Below, in pieces: positions 35,229 through 42,911 of a DNA stretch of 64,000 nt; the first letter of the stretch is position 1, and every line of letters starts with the position of its first letter. Source of the DNA: Bacillus paramycoides (GTDB taxonomy: Bacteria; Bacillota; Bacilli; Bacillales; Bacillaceae_G). Location of the stretch: the NCBI RefSeq assembly GCF_001884235.1, contig NZ_MAOI01000039.1:54510-118509 (forward strand). The letters run 5' to 3'. The notes below the pieces were generated by a model that worked only from the letters and a program-made list of their open reading frames with translations, had not been told where the DNA came from and did no database searches. The position numbers were made by a program, and so were the translations under genes.

Positions 35229-36083
35229 TTACGTTACCTTTCCCTCTTCCTGCGCCTTCTCCATCTCAGCCAAATACTTCAACTGCCTTTCCGCTTTTCT
35301 CACCGCCGTACGAAAATGTTTTTTCAGAAGTTCTACTGCAGAGTCACTTATATAATACCTTTCCGTTATACTTTCCCACGTGTCACTACTTTCAAATGTA
35401 CTCCATACAAAAGGGTGCTCTGTATTTTTTCTCATTTCTTTAAATACCCATTTTCGCATCTTTTTTTTCGCTTTTTCTGTTAGTTTTCCGTTCTTTACAA
35501 GTTCAAGCTCACCATGTCTCTTGTATCGCTTATTAATATCTCTCTCGTTATATACTTTAAGAAATATATTTGCTGTATTCTCAGCATCTGCTAAAGCACG
35601 ATGTTGCCTACCTTGCCAAGTTAAACCGAGCTGCTCCACTGCAAATTGTAAACTTGGTGTATGTTCAAACAATTCTTCATACGCCTGGAAAACAAATTTC
35701 TGCAAATCAAATCTGCTCTCTTTTTCCATACATGGGCATTCTACACCGTGTAATGTACAATCTTGAGATAGAAAACGATAATCTTCTTTTCCCCATGAAA
35801 TAAATATAGAATCTTCTCCGATGAACTGAATAAATTTCTCTATAATTTGAGGGAATTTCTCTACACCGATTAAATCTCTCTTTGTAATGCCAGTTAATTT
35901 TGTTGTATGACGAGTTAATGGAGCACTTGGTTTTACTAACTCTGAAAATTCTCCAATAACCTTCATTGTACTCACATCTATTTTTAAAGCTCCAATATCA
36001 ACTATTTCTGACGGATCCTCTGATTTATATGGCCTGAAATTCCTTTCAATATCGAACACAATGAAATGTGTAGAGTTTATCAA
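35229..36083 (-). CDS. DEDDh 3'-5' exonuclease, KapD-like
   Basis: 284 residues. The exonuclease fold (1-185) carries ExoI FDIERN (D11, E13), ExoII near ISWGKEDYRFL and ExoIII HRALADAENTANIF with the DEDDh His. A basic C-terminal extension of about 100 residues (RKWVFKEMRKNTEHPF to the end) is unusual beside the about 205-residue KapD. It probably acts on RNA or DNA ends; KapD is known as a sporulation inhibitor in B. subtilis, but equivalence is not shown. Confidence 0.83.
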   Translation of the reverse strand: MINSTHFIVFDIERNFRPYKSEDPSEIVDIGALKIDVSTMKVIGEFSELVKPSAPLTRHTTKLTGITKRDLIGVEKFPQIIEKFIQFIGEDSIFISWGKEDYRFLSQDCTLHGVECPCMEKESRFDLQKFVFQAYEELFEHTPSLQFAVEQLGLTWQGRQHRALADAENTANIFLKVYNERDINKRYKRHGELELVKNGKLTEKAKKKMRKWVFKEMRKNTEHPFVWSTFESSDTWESITERYYISDSAVELLKKHFRTAVRKAERQLKYLAEMEKAQEEGKVT

Positions 36084-36262
36084 TTTGTTTACCTCTTTCT
36101 AATTCCTTTTGATGCCAATTCTTAATTAGCAGTTTCACTTTATTTTCAGTATCTATTTATACATACAGTTTATACATTTAATACGCTTGAATACAAATTG
36201 AAAATTCAGTCTTATCTTCGGATGTACATAGGAGGACTTTCATTCACCAAAAAAACACAAAA

Positions 36263-36289
36263 AAAAAGAAGGGCAAGCCCTTCTTTTTT
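36263..36289 (-). terminator. Terminator of the cold-shock gene
   Basis: AAAAGAAGGGC-AA-GCCCTTCTTTT hairpin with a T-run, directly past the stop codon. Confidence 0.88.
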
Positions 36290-36294
36290 CATAA

Positions 36295-36495
36295 TTACTT
36301 CTTGTTTACGTTTGTAGCTTGAGGTCCACGGTTACCTTGTTCTACTTCGAAAGTAACTTCTTGACCTTCTTCTAAAGTTTTGAATCCGTCGCCTTGGATA
36401 GCTGAGAAATGAACGAATACGTCTTCTCCGCCTTCAACTTCGATGAAACCGAAACCTTTTTCTGAGTTAAACCATTTTACTTTACCGTTTTGCAT
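36295..36495 (-). CDS. Cold-shock protein, CspA family
   Basis: 66-residue OB-fold RNA chaperone that binds single-stranded nucleic acid and keeps mRNA open at low temperature. RNP1 KGFGFIEV and RNP2 VFVHFSAI are intact. GGAGGA precedes the ATG. The leader is long, about 170 nt from a plausible promoter at 36673-36702, and structured (see 36562-36630), as expected for temperature control. Several csp paralogues exist in this group, so the letter is left open. Confidence 0.95.
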   Translation of the reverse strand: MQNGKVKWFNSEKGFGFIEVEGGEDVFVHFSAIQGDGFKTLEEGQEVTFEVEQGNRGPQATNVNKK

Positions 36496-36561
36496 GAAAA
36501 AAATCCTCCTACAATGTACCTATATGTACATATTCATTTTCAACCACTTTACAATAATACG

Positions 36562-36603
36562 TCAGACATTAAAAAACTGCAACCCCCGAAGGAGATTTAA
36601 CAT
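36562..36603 (-). CDS. 13-codon upstream ORF in the csp leader
   Basis: Encodes MLNLLRGLQFFNV. AGGAGGA at 36609-36615 lies 5 bases before the ATG, a strong initiation signal. The ORF runs through the descending arm of a hairpin and the T-run that follows, so ribosomes on it would change leader folding. Confidence 0.45.
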   Translation of the reverse strand: MLNLLRGLQFFNV

Positions 36604-36624
36604 TGCTATCCTCCTCGGAAGTTA
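36578..36624 (-). promoter_or_regulatory. Terminator-like leader hairpin of the csp gene
   Basis: On the minus strand CCGAGGAGGAT pairs (with G-U pairs) with ATCTCCTTCGG, then GGGTTGCAGTTTTTT follows. It lies between the predicted promoter and the csp start. It could be an attenuator or thermosensor. If the gene at 36716 reads through, it could also act as that gene's terminator. Confidence 0.45.
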
Positions 36625-36672
36625 CAGCTCATTTAAATCTCTATATTATTAAAAGTAAAATGGTTTAAAGTA

Positions 36673-36702
36673 ACTATATCATATCAATATAATAAAAGTA
36701 AA
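36673..36702 (-). promoter_or_regulatory. Promoter of the csp gene
   Basis: -35 TTTACT (36697-36702), 18-base spacer and extended -10 TGATATAGT (36673-36681) on the minus strand. The start site would be near 36666. Confidence 0.5.
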
Positions 36703-36715
36703 GTTTTTTTTTAAT

Positions 36716-37615
36716 CTATACAACTTTTTTCTTCCACTGCATCGCTTTTGATTCACCTGACCCAGCTACAACATAGCCTTCTTTTTCATTAACAATGCGC
36801 CAACCATGCCCTTTGACCGAATCACATACTGTAACAATTCCTTCATCAAGAAGCACACGGCAAACTGTGCTAATTCCCGCCTTATTTTGCGTTGACGTTG
36901 TATATAACACATGTTGATCTACACTTAAGTCTAAATAGCTACTAGCTTTTTGCTCATTTTGACATGTATGCCAACATATTTTATCACTCTCAGCACTCTC
37001 ATCTATTTTACAAAAAGAAATATTCCCGCTAATCCCCTTACAAGATCCACTTGCTGCTACTAAATAGGAATTGTGTATAATCAACGCAGAAATCATCTGA
37101 TTCGTCGCTATTTTAATCCTTTTTAATTTACGTGTCTCTAAATTAAAAAGCCAAACACCACCATATTTAGCATGTATTTTTGTACCGATAAATAAGTAAT
37201 GTTTATATAAAAATAATGAACGAATAGATGGTGCATTACTACCGTAATCAAGAAATGGATGAATAGTTTCCCAGGTGGAACCAAAATTTCTAGAATGGTA
37301 CAGTGTTTTATCTCCATGAGCAATTACCGTTCCATTCTCATTACTACATACATTCCAGCTTGTTGCTTTCGTCGGGAAGCGCTGGACCGTCCACGTTTCT
37401 CCACCATTCGTACTACGAATAAAAACTCCTTCGTCTCCTACTCCGTAAACTACATTACCTTCGCTATGTAAATCTCGAATTCGTTTTTGAAACTCATTTA
37501 AAATCTGTTTCCATTCTCCATCTTGTTCAATGAATAAGCCATTATATGTAGTAGCTAACAAAAGTTTTCCATCCCTTAACTTTGTAATAGCCGTTGCACT
37601 TAACATTGTTTCCAC
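36716..37615 (-). CDS. BNR/Asp-box beta-propeller-like protein
   Basis: 299 residues from a GTG at 37615 with GGGAG 7 bases upstream; the longer frame to 37708 runs into the flavodoxin gene. It contains Asp-box-like STNGGETWTVQRFP and SRNFGSTWETIHPF repeats, as in sialidase/photosynthesis-factor propellers. No signal peptide, so cytosolic. It follows the flavodoxin gene by 16 bases and is likely co-transcribed with it. Function not known. Confidence 0.72.
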   Translation of the reverse strand: METMLSATAITKLRDGKLLLATTYNGLFIEQDGEWKQILNEFQKRIRDLHSEGNVVYGVGDEGVFIRSTNGGETWTVQRFPTKATSWNVCSNENGTVIAHGDKTLYHSRNFGSTWETIHPFLDYGSNAPSIRSLFLYKHYLFIGTKIHAKYGGVWLFNLETRKLKRIKIATNQMISALIIHNSYLVAASGSCKGISGNISFCKIDESAESDKICWHTCQNEQKASSYLDLSVDQHVLYTTSTQNKAGISTVCRVLLDEGIVTVCDSVKGHGWRIVNEKEGYVVAGSGESKAMQWKKKVV

Positions 37616-37631
37616 GTTGACACTCCCATTC

Positions 37632-38075
37632 TTAGAACTTCTCTGCAAAAGCAATTGCAAAATTACTACATTTTTCAACGTCCTCTTCGTCTTCCGGAGC
37701 CAATTCAATTTTCAATCCTTCTTGTACAAGTTCTGCCCCGCATCCTACAAGACGTTCTTCAAAAATCGTTACAGCTTCACAAAATAGTTCGTACGCCGTA
37801 TCACCTGATCCAAATACAGCTACTTTTTTACCCGATAAATCTATATTTTCTAACTCATCATGGAAGTCTTCCGCTTCAAATGGTAATTCACCATCGCCCC
37901 ACGTATAAGATCCTAAAATAATTCCATCATAAGCTAACAATTCTTCAGCATCCATACCTTCCATCTCTTGCAATACTACTTCGTGATCAAAGGCATCTAA
38001 ACTTACTTTAATTAAATCAGCTATACTCTCTGTATTTCCTGACATACTTGCATACGCTATTAAAATTTTCGCCAC
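37632..38075 (-). CDS. Flavodoxin
   Basis: 147-residue FMN electron carrier that can replace ferredoxin under iron limitation. The phosphate loop YASMSGNTESIADL, the FMN-flanking GSYTWGDGELP and GSGDTAYELFC are all present. Two Fur-box-like sites lie just upstream (38101-38142), so iron-repressed expression is expected. First gene of a probable two-gene operon with the propeller protein. Confidence 0.93.
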   Translation of the reverse strand: MAKILIAYASMSGNTESIADLIKVSLDAFDHEVVLQEMEGMDAEELLAYDGIILGSYTWGDGELPFEAEDFHDELENIDLSGKKVAVFGSGDTAYELFCEAVTIFEERLVGCGAELVQEGLKIELAPEDEEDVEKCSNFAIAFAEKF

Positions 38076-38100
38076 TTTGGCATCCCCCTCTTACAATAAA

Positions 38101-38142
38101 TGATTCTCATTCTCATTATATTAATAATGAGAATCAATTTCA
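38101..38142. promoter_or_regulatory. Two Fur-box-like operators
   Basis: TGATTCTCATTCTCA (38101-38115) and TGAGAATCAATTTCA (38128-38142) each match the 7-1-7 Fur motif TGATAATNATTATCA with few changes. The first is 26 bases from the flavodoxin start. Confidence 0.72.
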
Positions 38143-38283
38143 ATTATTATTTTTCATCCGATTTATATCCTTTTCGTTTATGTTAAAAGAAATAGTATAT
38201 CTGACTATCACCTTTTCATTTTGAGTATTAACATTCATATTCATCTATTGCCAAATCTGGTTTCTCAACTTATTGTATATACA

Positions 38284-38323
38284 TCCTTTCACATTTAATA
38301 TGTTGCATATATAATGTGAAAGG
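38284..38323. repeat. Inverted repeat upstream of the NAGPA-domain gene
   Basis: Arms CCTTTCACATT and AATGTGAAAGG, 18 bases apart, 69 bases before the ATG at 38392. Spacing suits a DNA operator or a leader hairpin. The rest of 38143-38391 shows nothing definite. Confidence 0.4.
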
Positions 38324-38391
38324 CCCTTTACACATTTCATTATTTTCAGGTAACAAACAATTTCGATCTTACAAAAAGAGGAGTCTTTATA

Positions 38392-39489
38392 ATGAAAAAA
38401 TTTTTTATTAGACTTTTAAAAATATCATCCCTTTTGACAGCACTATTATTAACAGTAGGTGCCATTATTCTATTCGGCACTTCATACGGCCATAATTTAC
38501 GTGTCATCGCAGCGGAAAGTATTTTAACGTCTCAACATCCGCAATACGCAAAAATCACACTACTGTCTGATAATGAGTTAAATGATATTTCTCAATCCAT
38601 TACAAATCCAAAATGGAAAAATAGCGATTTTGCTAATATTAAACTTTCAAAACAAGAATTAGAGCGAAAGAAAAATTTACCACTAACCGTTTCGATTGAA
38701 ACAGTTAAGAAAAAATATAGCGACCATTTTTTCGAAGGTAAATTAATGACTATTAGTAATCCATTAAATGTAAAACTCGTTACACAACAAGGTTCACAAG
38801 GAAAAGACGTTGGAGAAAAGATATATGTCATGGCAAAGCGAAATCATGCACTTGCTGCTGTAAATGCTAGTGGTTTTTGGGATGAAACGGGACATGGTGG
38901 TGGTAAAACAGGCATCGGTATTGTTATTGAAAACGGGAAAGTTATAAACACACCGAAAGACATTAATACCCCTACTCTCGTAAGTGGACTTACAAAATAC
39001 GGACAAATGGTTTCAGGAGAGTTTTCTGCTAATCAACTGTTAAATAAAAATGTCGTTTCCGCTGCTGGCTTTATGCCTCAACTAATTGTAAATGGCGAAA
39101 AAATGATTACAAATGATGGCGGATGGGGCTATGGTCCCCGAAGTATTATGGCTCAGAAAAAAGATGGATCAATTATGTTTTTCATTATTGACGGAAGACA
39201 ACCTCATAGTATCGGAGCTTCTTTAAGAGACTGCCAAGATATTCTTTATGAAAAAGGGGCCGTAAATGCAATGGCAATGGACGGAGGCTCGTCAGCGACA
39301 TTGTACGCAATGGGAGATATTTTAAACATCCCTTCAACCTTATCTCATAAATCACGCTATTTACCAGACGCCTGGGTTGTTACCGCGAACCCTAAGCAAC
39401 AAGTTCATGTAACAATAGACGGCAACCCAGCAAGCTCTCAAAAGATTTCCGAAATGACAGGATCTACTGCTGTAGCTATCAATAAATAA
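38392..39489 (+). CDS. Phosphodiester glycosidase (NAGPA) domain protein
   Basis: 365 residues with an N-terminal membrane anchor (LTALLLTVGAIILFG) and an extracellular NAGPA/DUF2233 domain (about 125-350). Landmarks are AAVNASGFWDETG, GYGPRSIMAQKKDGSIMFFI and AMAMDGGSSATLYAMG. Family members cleave N-acetylglucosamine phosphodiesters or process exopolysaccharide. GAGGAG precedes the ATG. Monocistronic, no glycan genes nearby. Confidence 0.87.
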   Translation: MKKFFIRLLKISSLLTALLLTVGAIILFGTSYGHNLRVIAAESILTSQHPQYAKITLLSDNELNDISQSITNPKWKNSDFANIKLSKQELERKKNLPLTVSIETVKKKYSDHFFEGKLMTISNPLNVKLVTQQGSQGKDVGEKIYVMAKRNHALAAVNASGFWDETGHGGGKTGIGIVIENGKVINTPKDINTPTLVSGLTKYGQMVSGEFSANQLLNKNVVSAAGFMPQLIVNGEKMITNDGGWGYGPRSIMAQKKDGSIMFFIIDGRQPHSIGASLRDCQDILYEKGAVNAMAMDGGSSATLYAMGDILNIPSTLSHKSRYLPDAWVVTANPKQQVHVTIDGNPASSQKISEMTGSTAVAINK

Positions 39490-39527
39490 AAAAGAACGGA
39501 TGACTATACAATCATCCGTTCTTTTTT
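39488..39527. terminator. Bidirectional terminator between NAGPA and acetate transporter genes
   Basis: 16-bp stem AAAAAAGAACGGATGA / TCATCCGTTCTTTTTT between convergent genes. Confidence 0.9.
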
Positions 39528-39528
39528 A

Positions 39529-40146
39529 TTACTTTTTAAAAATACCAAATGGCTTTCCAACTGGTAATACAACTTTTCCGAAGTGTGTATTTAACACTGC
39601 TGCTGCTGAACCATAGAAAGATAATAATGAAATACATAGTTCAGAATACGCTGCTAAATTATGCATTGCATGCGGCATAACACCTAATGTACTTAATGAA
39701 AGACCAATAAATAAGAAATCAATAAGGACGAAAATCATAAATAATACTTTATGTGTTTCCATTGCACCAATTGTCATAAAGATCGTAAAAATCAAGTATC
39801 CGATAAAGGCTACACCAAGCTGTTTTGAATCTGCAGTTTGCGCTAATTTTTCACCAAATACTCCAAGTTGAATTAACCAAGACGTTCCAACACCTAACCA
39901 AAATAGGCCGTAAGCACCAAATGCTGTTGTACCGAACGTATTGTTATGCTTTGCATCGTGAATGCATGCAAAGAGTTGTGCAAATCCTCCTAAAAAGATT
40001 GCCCATGGTAATACAAGTGAAACGCCATCTGTTAAGCCTAACTTTTGAGATGATGCTACAAGTGTTACCATCGCTAATCCAAATAGACCAATTCCAGATG
40101 GATCTGCTGTTGTCATTTTCACATGATGTGTAGTTTGATTGCTCAT
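39529..40146 (-). CDS. AceTr-family acetate/succinate transporter (YaaH/SatP)
   Basis: 205 residues, six membrane helices. The family motif appears as ADPSGIGLFGLAMVTLV near the start, with FGTTAFGAYGLFWLG and a C-terminal SFYGSAAAVLNTHFGK. Homologues form hexameric channels that move acetate, succinate or ammonium-linked acids. GGAGG precedes the ATG. Single gene. Confidence 0.9.
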   Translation of the reverse strand: MSNQTTHHVKMTTADPSGIGLFGLAMVTLVASSQKLGLTDGVSLVLPWAIFLGGFAQLFACIHDAKHNNTFGTTAFGAYGLFWLGVGTSWLIQLGVFGEKLAQTADSKQLGVAFIGYLIFTIFMTIGAMETHKVLFMIFVLIDFLFIGLSLSTLGVMPHAMHNLAAYSELCISLLSFYGSAAAVLNTHFGKVVLPVGKPFGIFKK

Positions 40147-40232
40147 ATAAACCTCCTGATTATAAACATACTCGAATACAATACTTAAATCAGAAGGCTA
40201 TGTCAATGGTTTTTTTTGTATGTTGTCAGACC

Positions 40233-40628
40233 TTATATTCCATAATAATCGAATACACTTTTGGCCACATCATAAGGTTTTATATTTATATTTAACAACT
40301 CTTTTATCGGCAGCCATACAGGAATATAGCTCCCTCTATCTTTCAACTCGAACTCCTCGCCGTTACCACTTCCGAACACTCCACCAGTAACATAAGCATC
40401 ATAATAATACTCGGTACATTTATACTCCACCTTTGCGATAAGGTTTTTCACTTGTATATGTATCCCTAATTCTTCGTAAACTTCTCGCTTCGTTGCTTCT
40501 TCAGGTGTTTCTCCTTCTTCAATTCCCCCGCCTGGAAAAACAAAATACACCTCACTTTCTCGAACACGTTTTATAAGAGCAATTTTATCGTCCTGTACAA
40601 TAATAGCCGCACCACGATTTCTTCTCAT
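40233..40628 (-). CDS. Nudix hydrolase
   Basis: 131 residues. A complete Nudix box starts at GGGIEEGETPEEATKREVYE and continues ELGI (G-x5-E-x7-REUxEExGU), binding Mg and hydrolysing nucleoside-diphosphate-X compounds. Basic N-terminus MRRNRGAAIIVQDDKI. Its start overlaps the stop of the ASCH gene by 4 bases, so both are coupled. Substrate not predictable. Confidence 0.92.
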   Translation of the reverse strand: MRRNRGAAIIVQDDKIALIKRVRESEVYFVFPGGGIEEGETPEEATKREVYEELGIHIQVKNLIAKVEYKCTEYYYDAYVTGGVFGSGNGEEFELKDRGSYIPVWLPIKELLNINIKPYDVAKSVFDYYGI

Positions 40629-40966
40629 ATTATTACCTTAATACCAATTGCAACTGTTCCCCACTCTTTCTCTTGTTCTTTCGTATATATTTTGTATGTA
40701 CTTTCCAACCTTTCCTCTATACTAACGTTTTCACGATCAAATAATTTTCCATCAATTTGTTTATACATTTCTTTAAAGCTCTCGTATCGCTTTATCTCCG
40801 TTACCTTTACAGCAATTATTTCCGCCGTCACAAGGTTAGTAAATACAATTTCATCACCTTGTTTTATTTGTTGACGCTTTTTATCATACAATCTAACTTC
40901 AAATACTTTTTTCCCAGAACAAATAGATTGAAAAGGCTCATTATATAGTCCCATTTGATGTCTCAT
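40625..40966 (-). CDS. ASCH-domain protein
   Basis: 113 residues with the beta-barrel ASCH fold: GLYNEPFQSICSGKKVFEVR, KQGDEIVFTNL and a closing WGTVAIGIKVI. ASCH domains resemble PUA domains and bind RNA; some are amidohydrolases for N4-acetylcytidine. Coupling to a Nudix gene suggests a shared job in modified-nucleotide clean-up, which is inference. GGAGG precedes the ATG. Confidence 0.85.
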   Translation of the reverse strand: MRHQMGLYNEPFQSICSGKKVFEVRLYDKKRQQIKQGDEIVFTNLVTAEIIAVKVTEIKRYESFKEMYKQIDGKLFDRENVSIEERLESTYKIYTKEQEKEWGTVAIGIKVII

Positions 40967-41236
40967 ATTTTTTCCTCCTTATAATTTAGTTTAACATACA
41001 GCCTGTATTGTACGAGAACTTGTATATTTTTTCTCATGCAAGAATATCCACCTTCCTTCCCACTTGCATATACTGTTCCATATCCGTTACTGTCGTTGTA
41101 AATCGGTTCATAAAAGGCACACAATCATCTCATTTCATTTATAGTAAAAAGTGCTCTATACTATAAAATGTAGACAAACTATACATTGTACGTTGTCCAA
41201 CAAAATTCCGCACATACGAGAGGAGTTTATAAAACT

Positions 41237-41986
41237 ATGCGCTACGTTATCATAACAGGAACTTCACAAGGTTTAGGGGAGGCAATCGCCGCGCAATTGT
41301 TAGAAGAAAACACAACAATCATCTCTATTTCTAGAAGAGAGAATAAAGAGCTTACAAAACTCGCAAAGCAAAAAAACAGCCATTGTATTTTCCATTCCGT
41401 AGATCTTCAAGATGTACATAATTTAGAAACTTACTTTAACGAAATCTTTTCATCTATTAAAAAAGACACTGTCTCATCTATTCATTTAATTAATAATGCA
41501 GGCACAGTTGCACCAATGAAACCCATCGAAAAATCAGAAAGTGAACTTTTAATTACGAACGTACACATTAATTTACTTGCACCGATGATCCTTACTTCCA
41601 CTTTCATGAAACATACGAAAAATTGGAAAGTAGAAAAACGTGTTATAAATATTTCATCTGGCGCAGGAAAAAATCCTTATTTCGGATGGGGAGCTTATTG
41701 CACAACGAAAGCCGGTGTCAATATGTTTACACAGTGCGTAGCTACTGAAGAAGCGGAAAGAGAATTCCCTGTAAAAATCGTCGCTTTTGCACCAGGTGTT
41801 GTTGATACAAATATGCAAAAACAAATTCGCGGGGCTAACAAAGAGGATTTCACAAACTTAGATCGATTCACCGCATTAAAAGCAGAAGGAAAGCTACTGC
41901 CACCTGAATATGTTGCGAAAGCTATTCGTAATTTACTAGAAACTGAAGACTTCCCGCAAGGCGAGGTTATTCGAATTGATGAATAG
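41237..41986 (+). CDS. yueD: (S)-benzoin-forming benzil reductase-like SDR
   Basis: 249-residue short-chain dehydrogenase: NADP site TGTSQGLGEAIA, NNAG at LINNAGTVAPMKP, catalytic Ser and YxxxK in NISSGAGKNPYFGWGAYCTT followed by K. Closest known type is YueD/benzil reductase, described in B. cereus, which reduces diketones stereospecifically; the natural substrate is unknown. GAGGAG is 11 bases before the ATG at 41237; the frame to 41186 is not needed. Confidence 0.87.
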   Translation: MRYVIITGTSQGLGEAIAAQLLEENTTIISISRRENKELTKLAKQKNSHCIFHSVDLQDVHNLETYFNEIFSSIKKDTVSSIHLINNAGTVAPMKPIEKSESELLITNVHINLLAPMILTSTFMKHTKNWKVEKRVINISSGAGKNPYFGWGAYCTTKAGVNMFTQCVATEEAEREFPVKIVAFAPGVVDTNMQKQIRGANKEDFTNLDRFTALKAEGKLLPPEYVAKAIRNLLETEDFPQGEVIRIDE

Positions 41987-41987
41987 T

Positions 41988-42017
41988 AAAAAGGCACGCT
42001 CATAGCGCGCCTTTTTA
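41988..42017. terminator. Bidirectional terminator between yueD and the GNAT gene
   Basis: AAAAAGGCACGCT with AGCGCGCCTTTTT; one A-C mismatch on the plus strand becomes a G-U pair on the minus strand. Confidence 0.85.
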
Positions 42018-42851
42018 TTTTTCAATAAATATAAGTACAGACTCCATAATTTGCTCATAACCAATTTCTTGATAAATTTTATTAGATGTTGGATTCGCTA
42101 GATCGGTATATAATGTAGTCGTTTTGTAACCTTCATCTAACATACGTTGACTAAGTGCGGCTACACAATTAGACGCGTACCCTTTTTTCCGTTCTTCTTT
42201 CGGCGTATAAACGAAATTGACTGTTATATTATTTGTAGTTGGTCTCGTTTTTGCAGCTATAGAGATTAGTTTACCTCCCACTTCCAGACCGAATAGACGA
42301 TTGGTGGTTATTAACGTATGTGCAGTTTGTTTTGCTTCTTCTTTCGTAGTAGGGAGCTTCACGTCTTCACAAAATTGATATACCCATTTTTCTATTAATG
42401 GAAGTTCATCGCTATTTATTTCTCGAAAAATCGCATTCCCGTTCCACTTCTTCTTTACTCGTTTTAGTTCATACACACCTTGCTCCATCACAACAGTAGT
42501 TTTTTTCTGTTCTAATATCGCAATCTCTTCAGCTAATTTCTGTACGATTTTTTTATTACCGATCAATCCAGGAATATTTGGATATACTTTCGTTAACTCC
42601 TTTGCAAGTTCCACTATATCCTCTTCCGAAATTTCAGACGTAGCAACGATCATTTGTTTCTCCACTGTTTGAAGAAATACAATCGCCACTTCTTCTCCTT
42701 GTTTCGCTGCCGCCATAAATATCGGTTCTTGAACAACTTGTAATACACCTAATATTAAATTATTTTCCTGCTCATTCTTTTCTAAAAATGGTATAACATC
42801 TTCTTTAAAACGAATAACCTCTTCATATACGTGCAATTGAATCATCGACAA
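42015..42851 (-). CDS. GNAT acetyltransferase, two-domain
   Basis: 278 residues. The C-terminal half has the acetyl-CoA loop VYTPKEERKKGYASNCVAAL and LYTDLANPTSNKIYQEIGYE; the N-terminal half is a degenerate GNAT-like domain. TTG start with GAGGG about 6 bases upstream, an ATG two codons later is the alternative. It follows the argH-like gene by 60 bases on the same strand and may be co-transcribed. Substrate unknown. Confidence 0.83.
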   Translation of the reverse strand: MSMIQLHVYEEVIRFKEDVIPFLEKNEQENNLILGVLQVVQEPIFMAAAKQGEEVAIVFLQTVEKQMIVATSEISEEDIVELAKELTKVYPNIPGLIGNKKIVQKLAEEIAILEQKKTTVVMEQGVYELKRVKKKWNGNAIFREINSDELPLIEKWVYQFCEDVKLPTTKEEAKQTAHTLITTNRLFGLEVGGKLISIAAKTRPTTNNITVNFVYTPKEERKKGYASNCVAALSQRMLDEGYKTTTLYTDLANPTSNKIYQEIGYEQIMESVLIFIEK

Positions 42852-42911
42852 TCTCTTCCCTCAATTTTTATTTTAATTAAATATTGGCGATTAATTCATT
42901 AAATCCTTCTT

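Noticed and set aside
35380-35766. Plus-strand ORF of 128 codons opposite the KapD-like exonuclease
   Set aside because: Mirror of a gene with intact exonuclease motifs; rich in Ser, Phe and Leu as expected from antisense reading.
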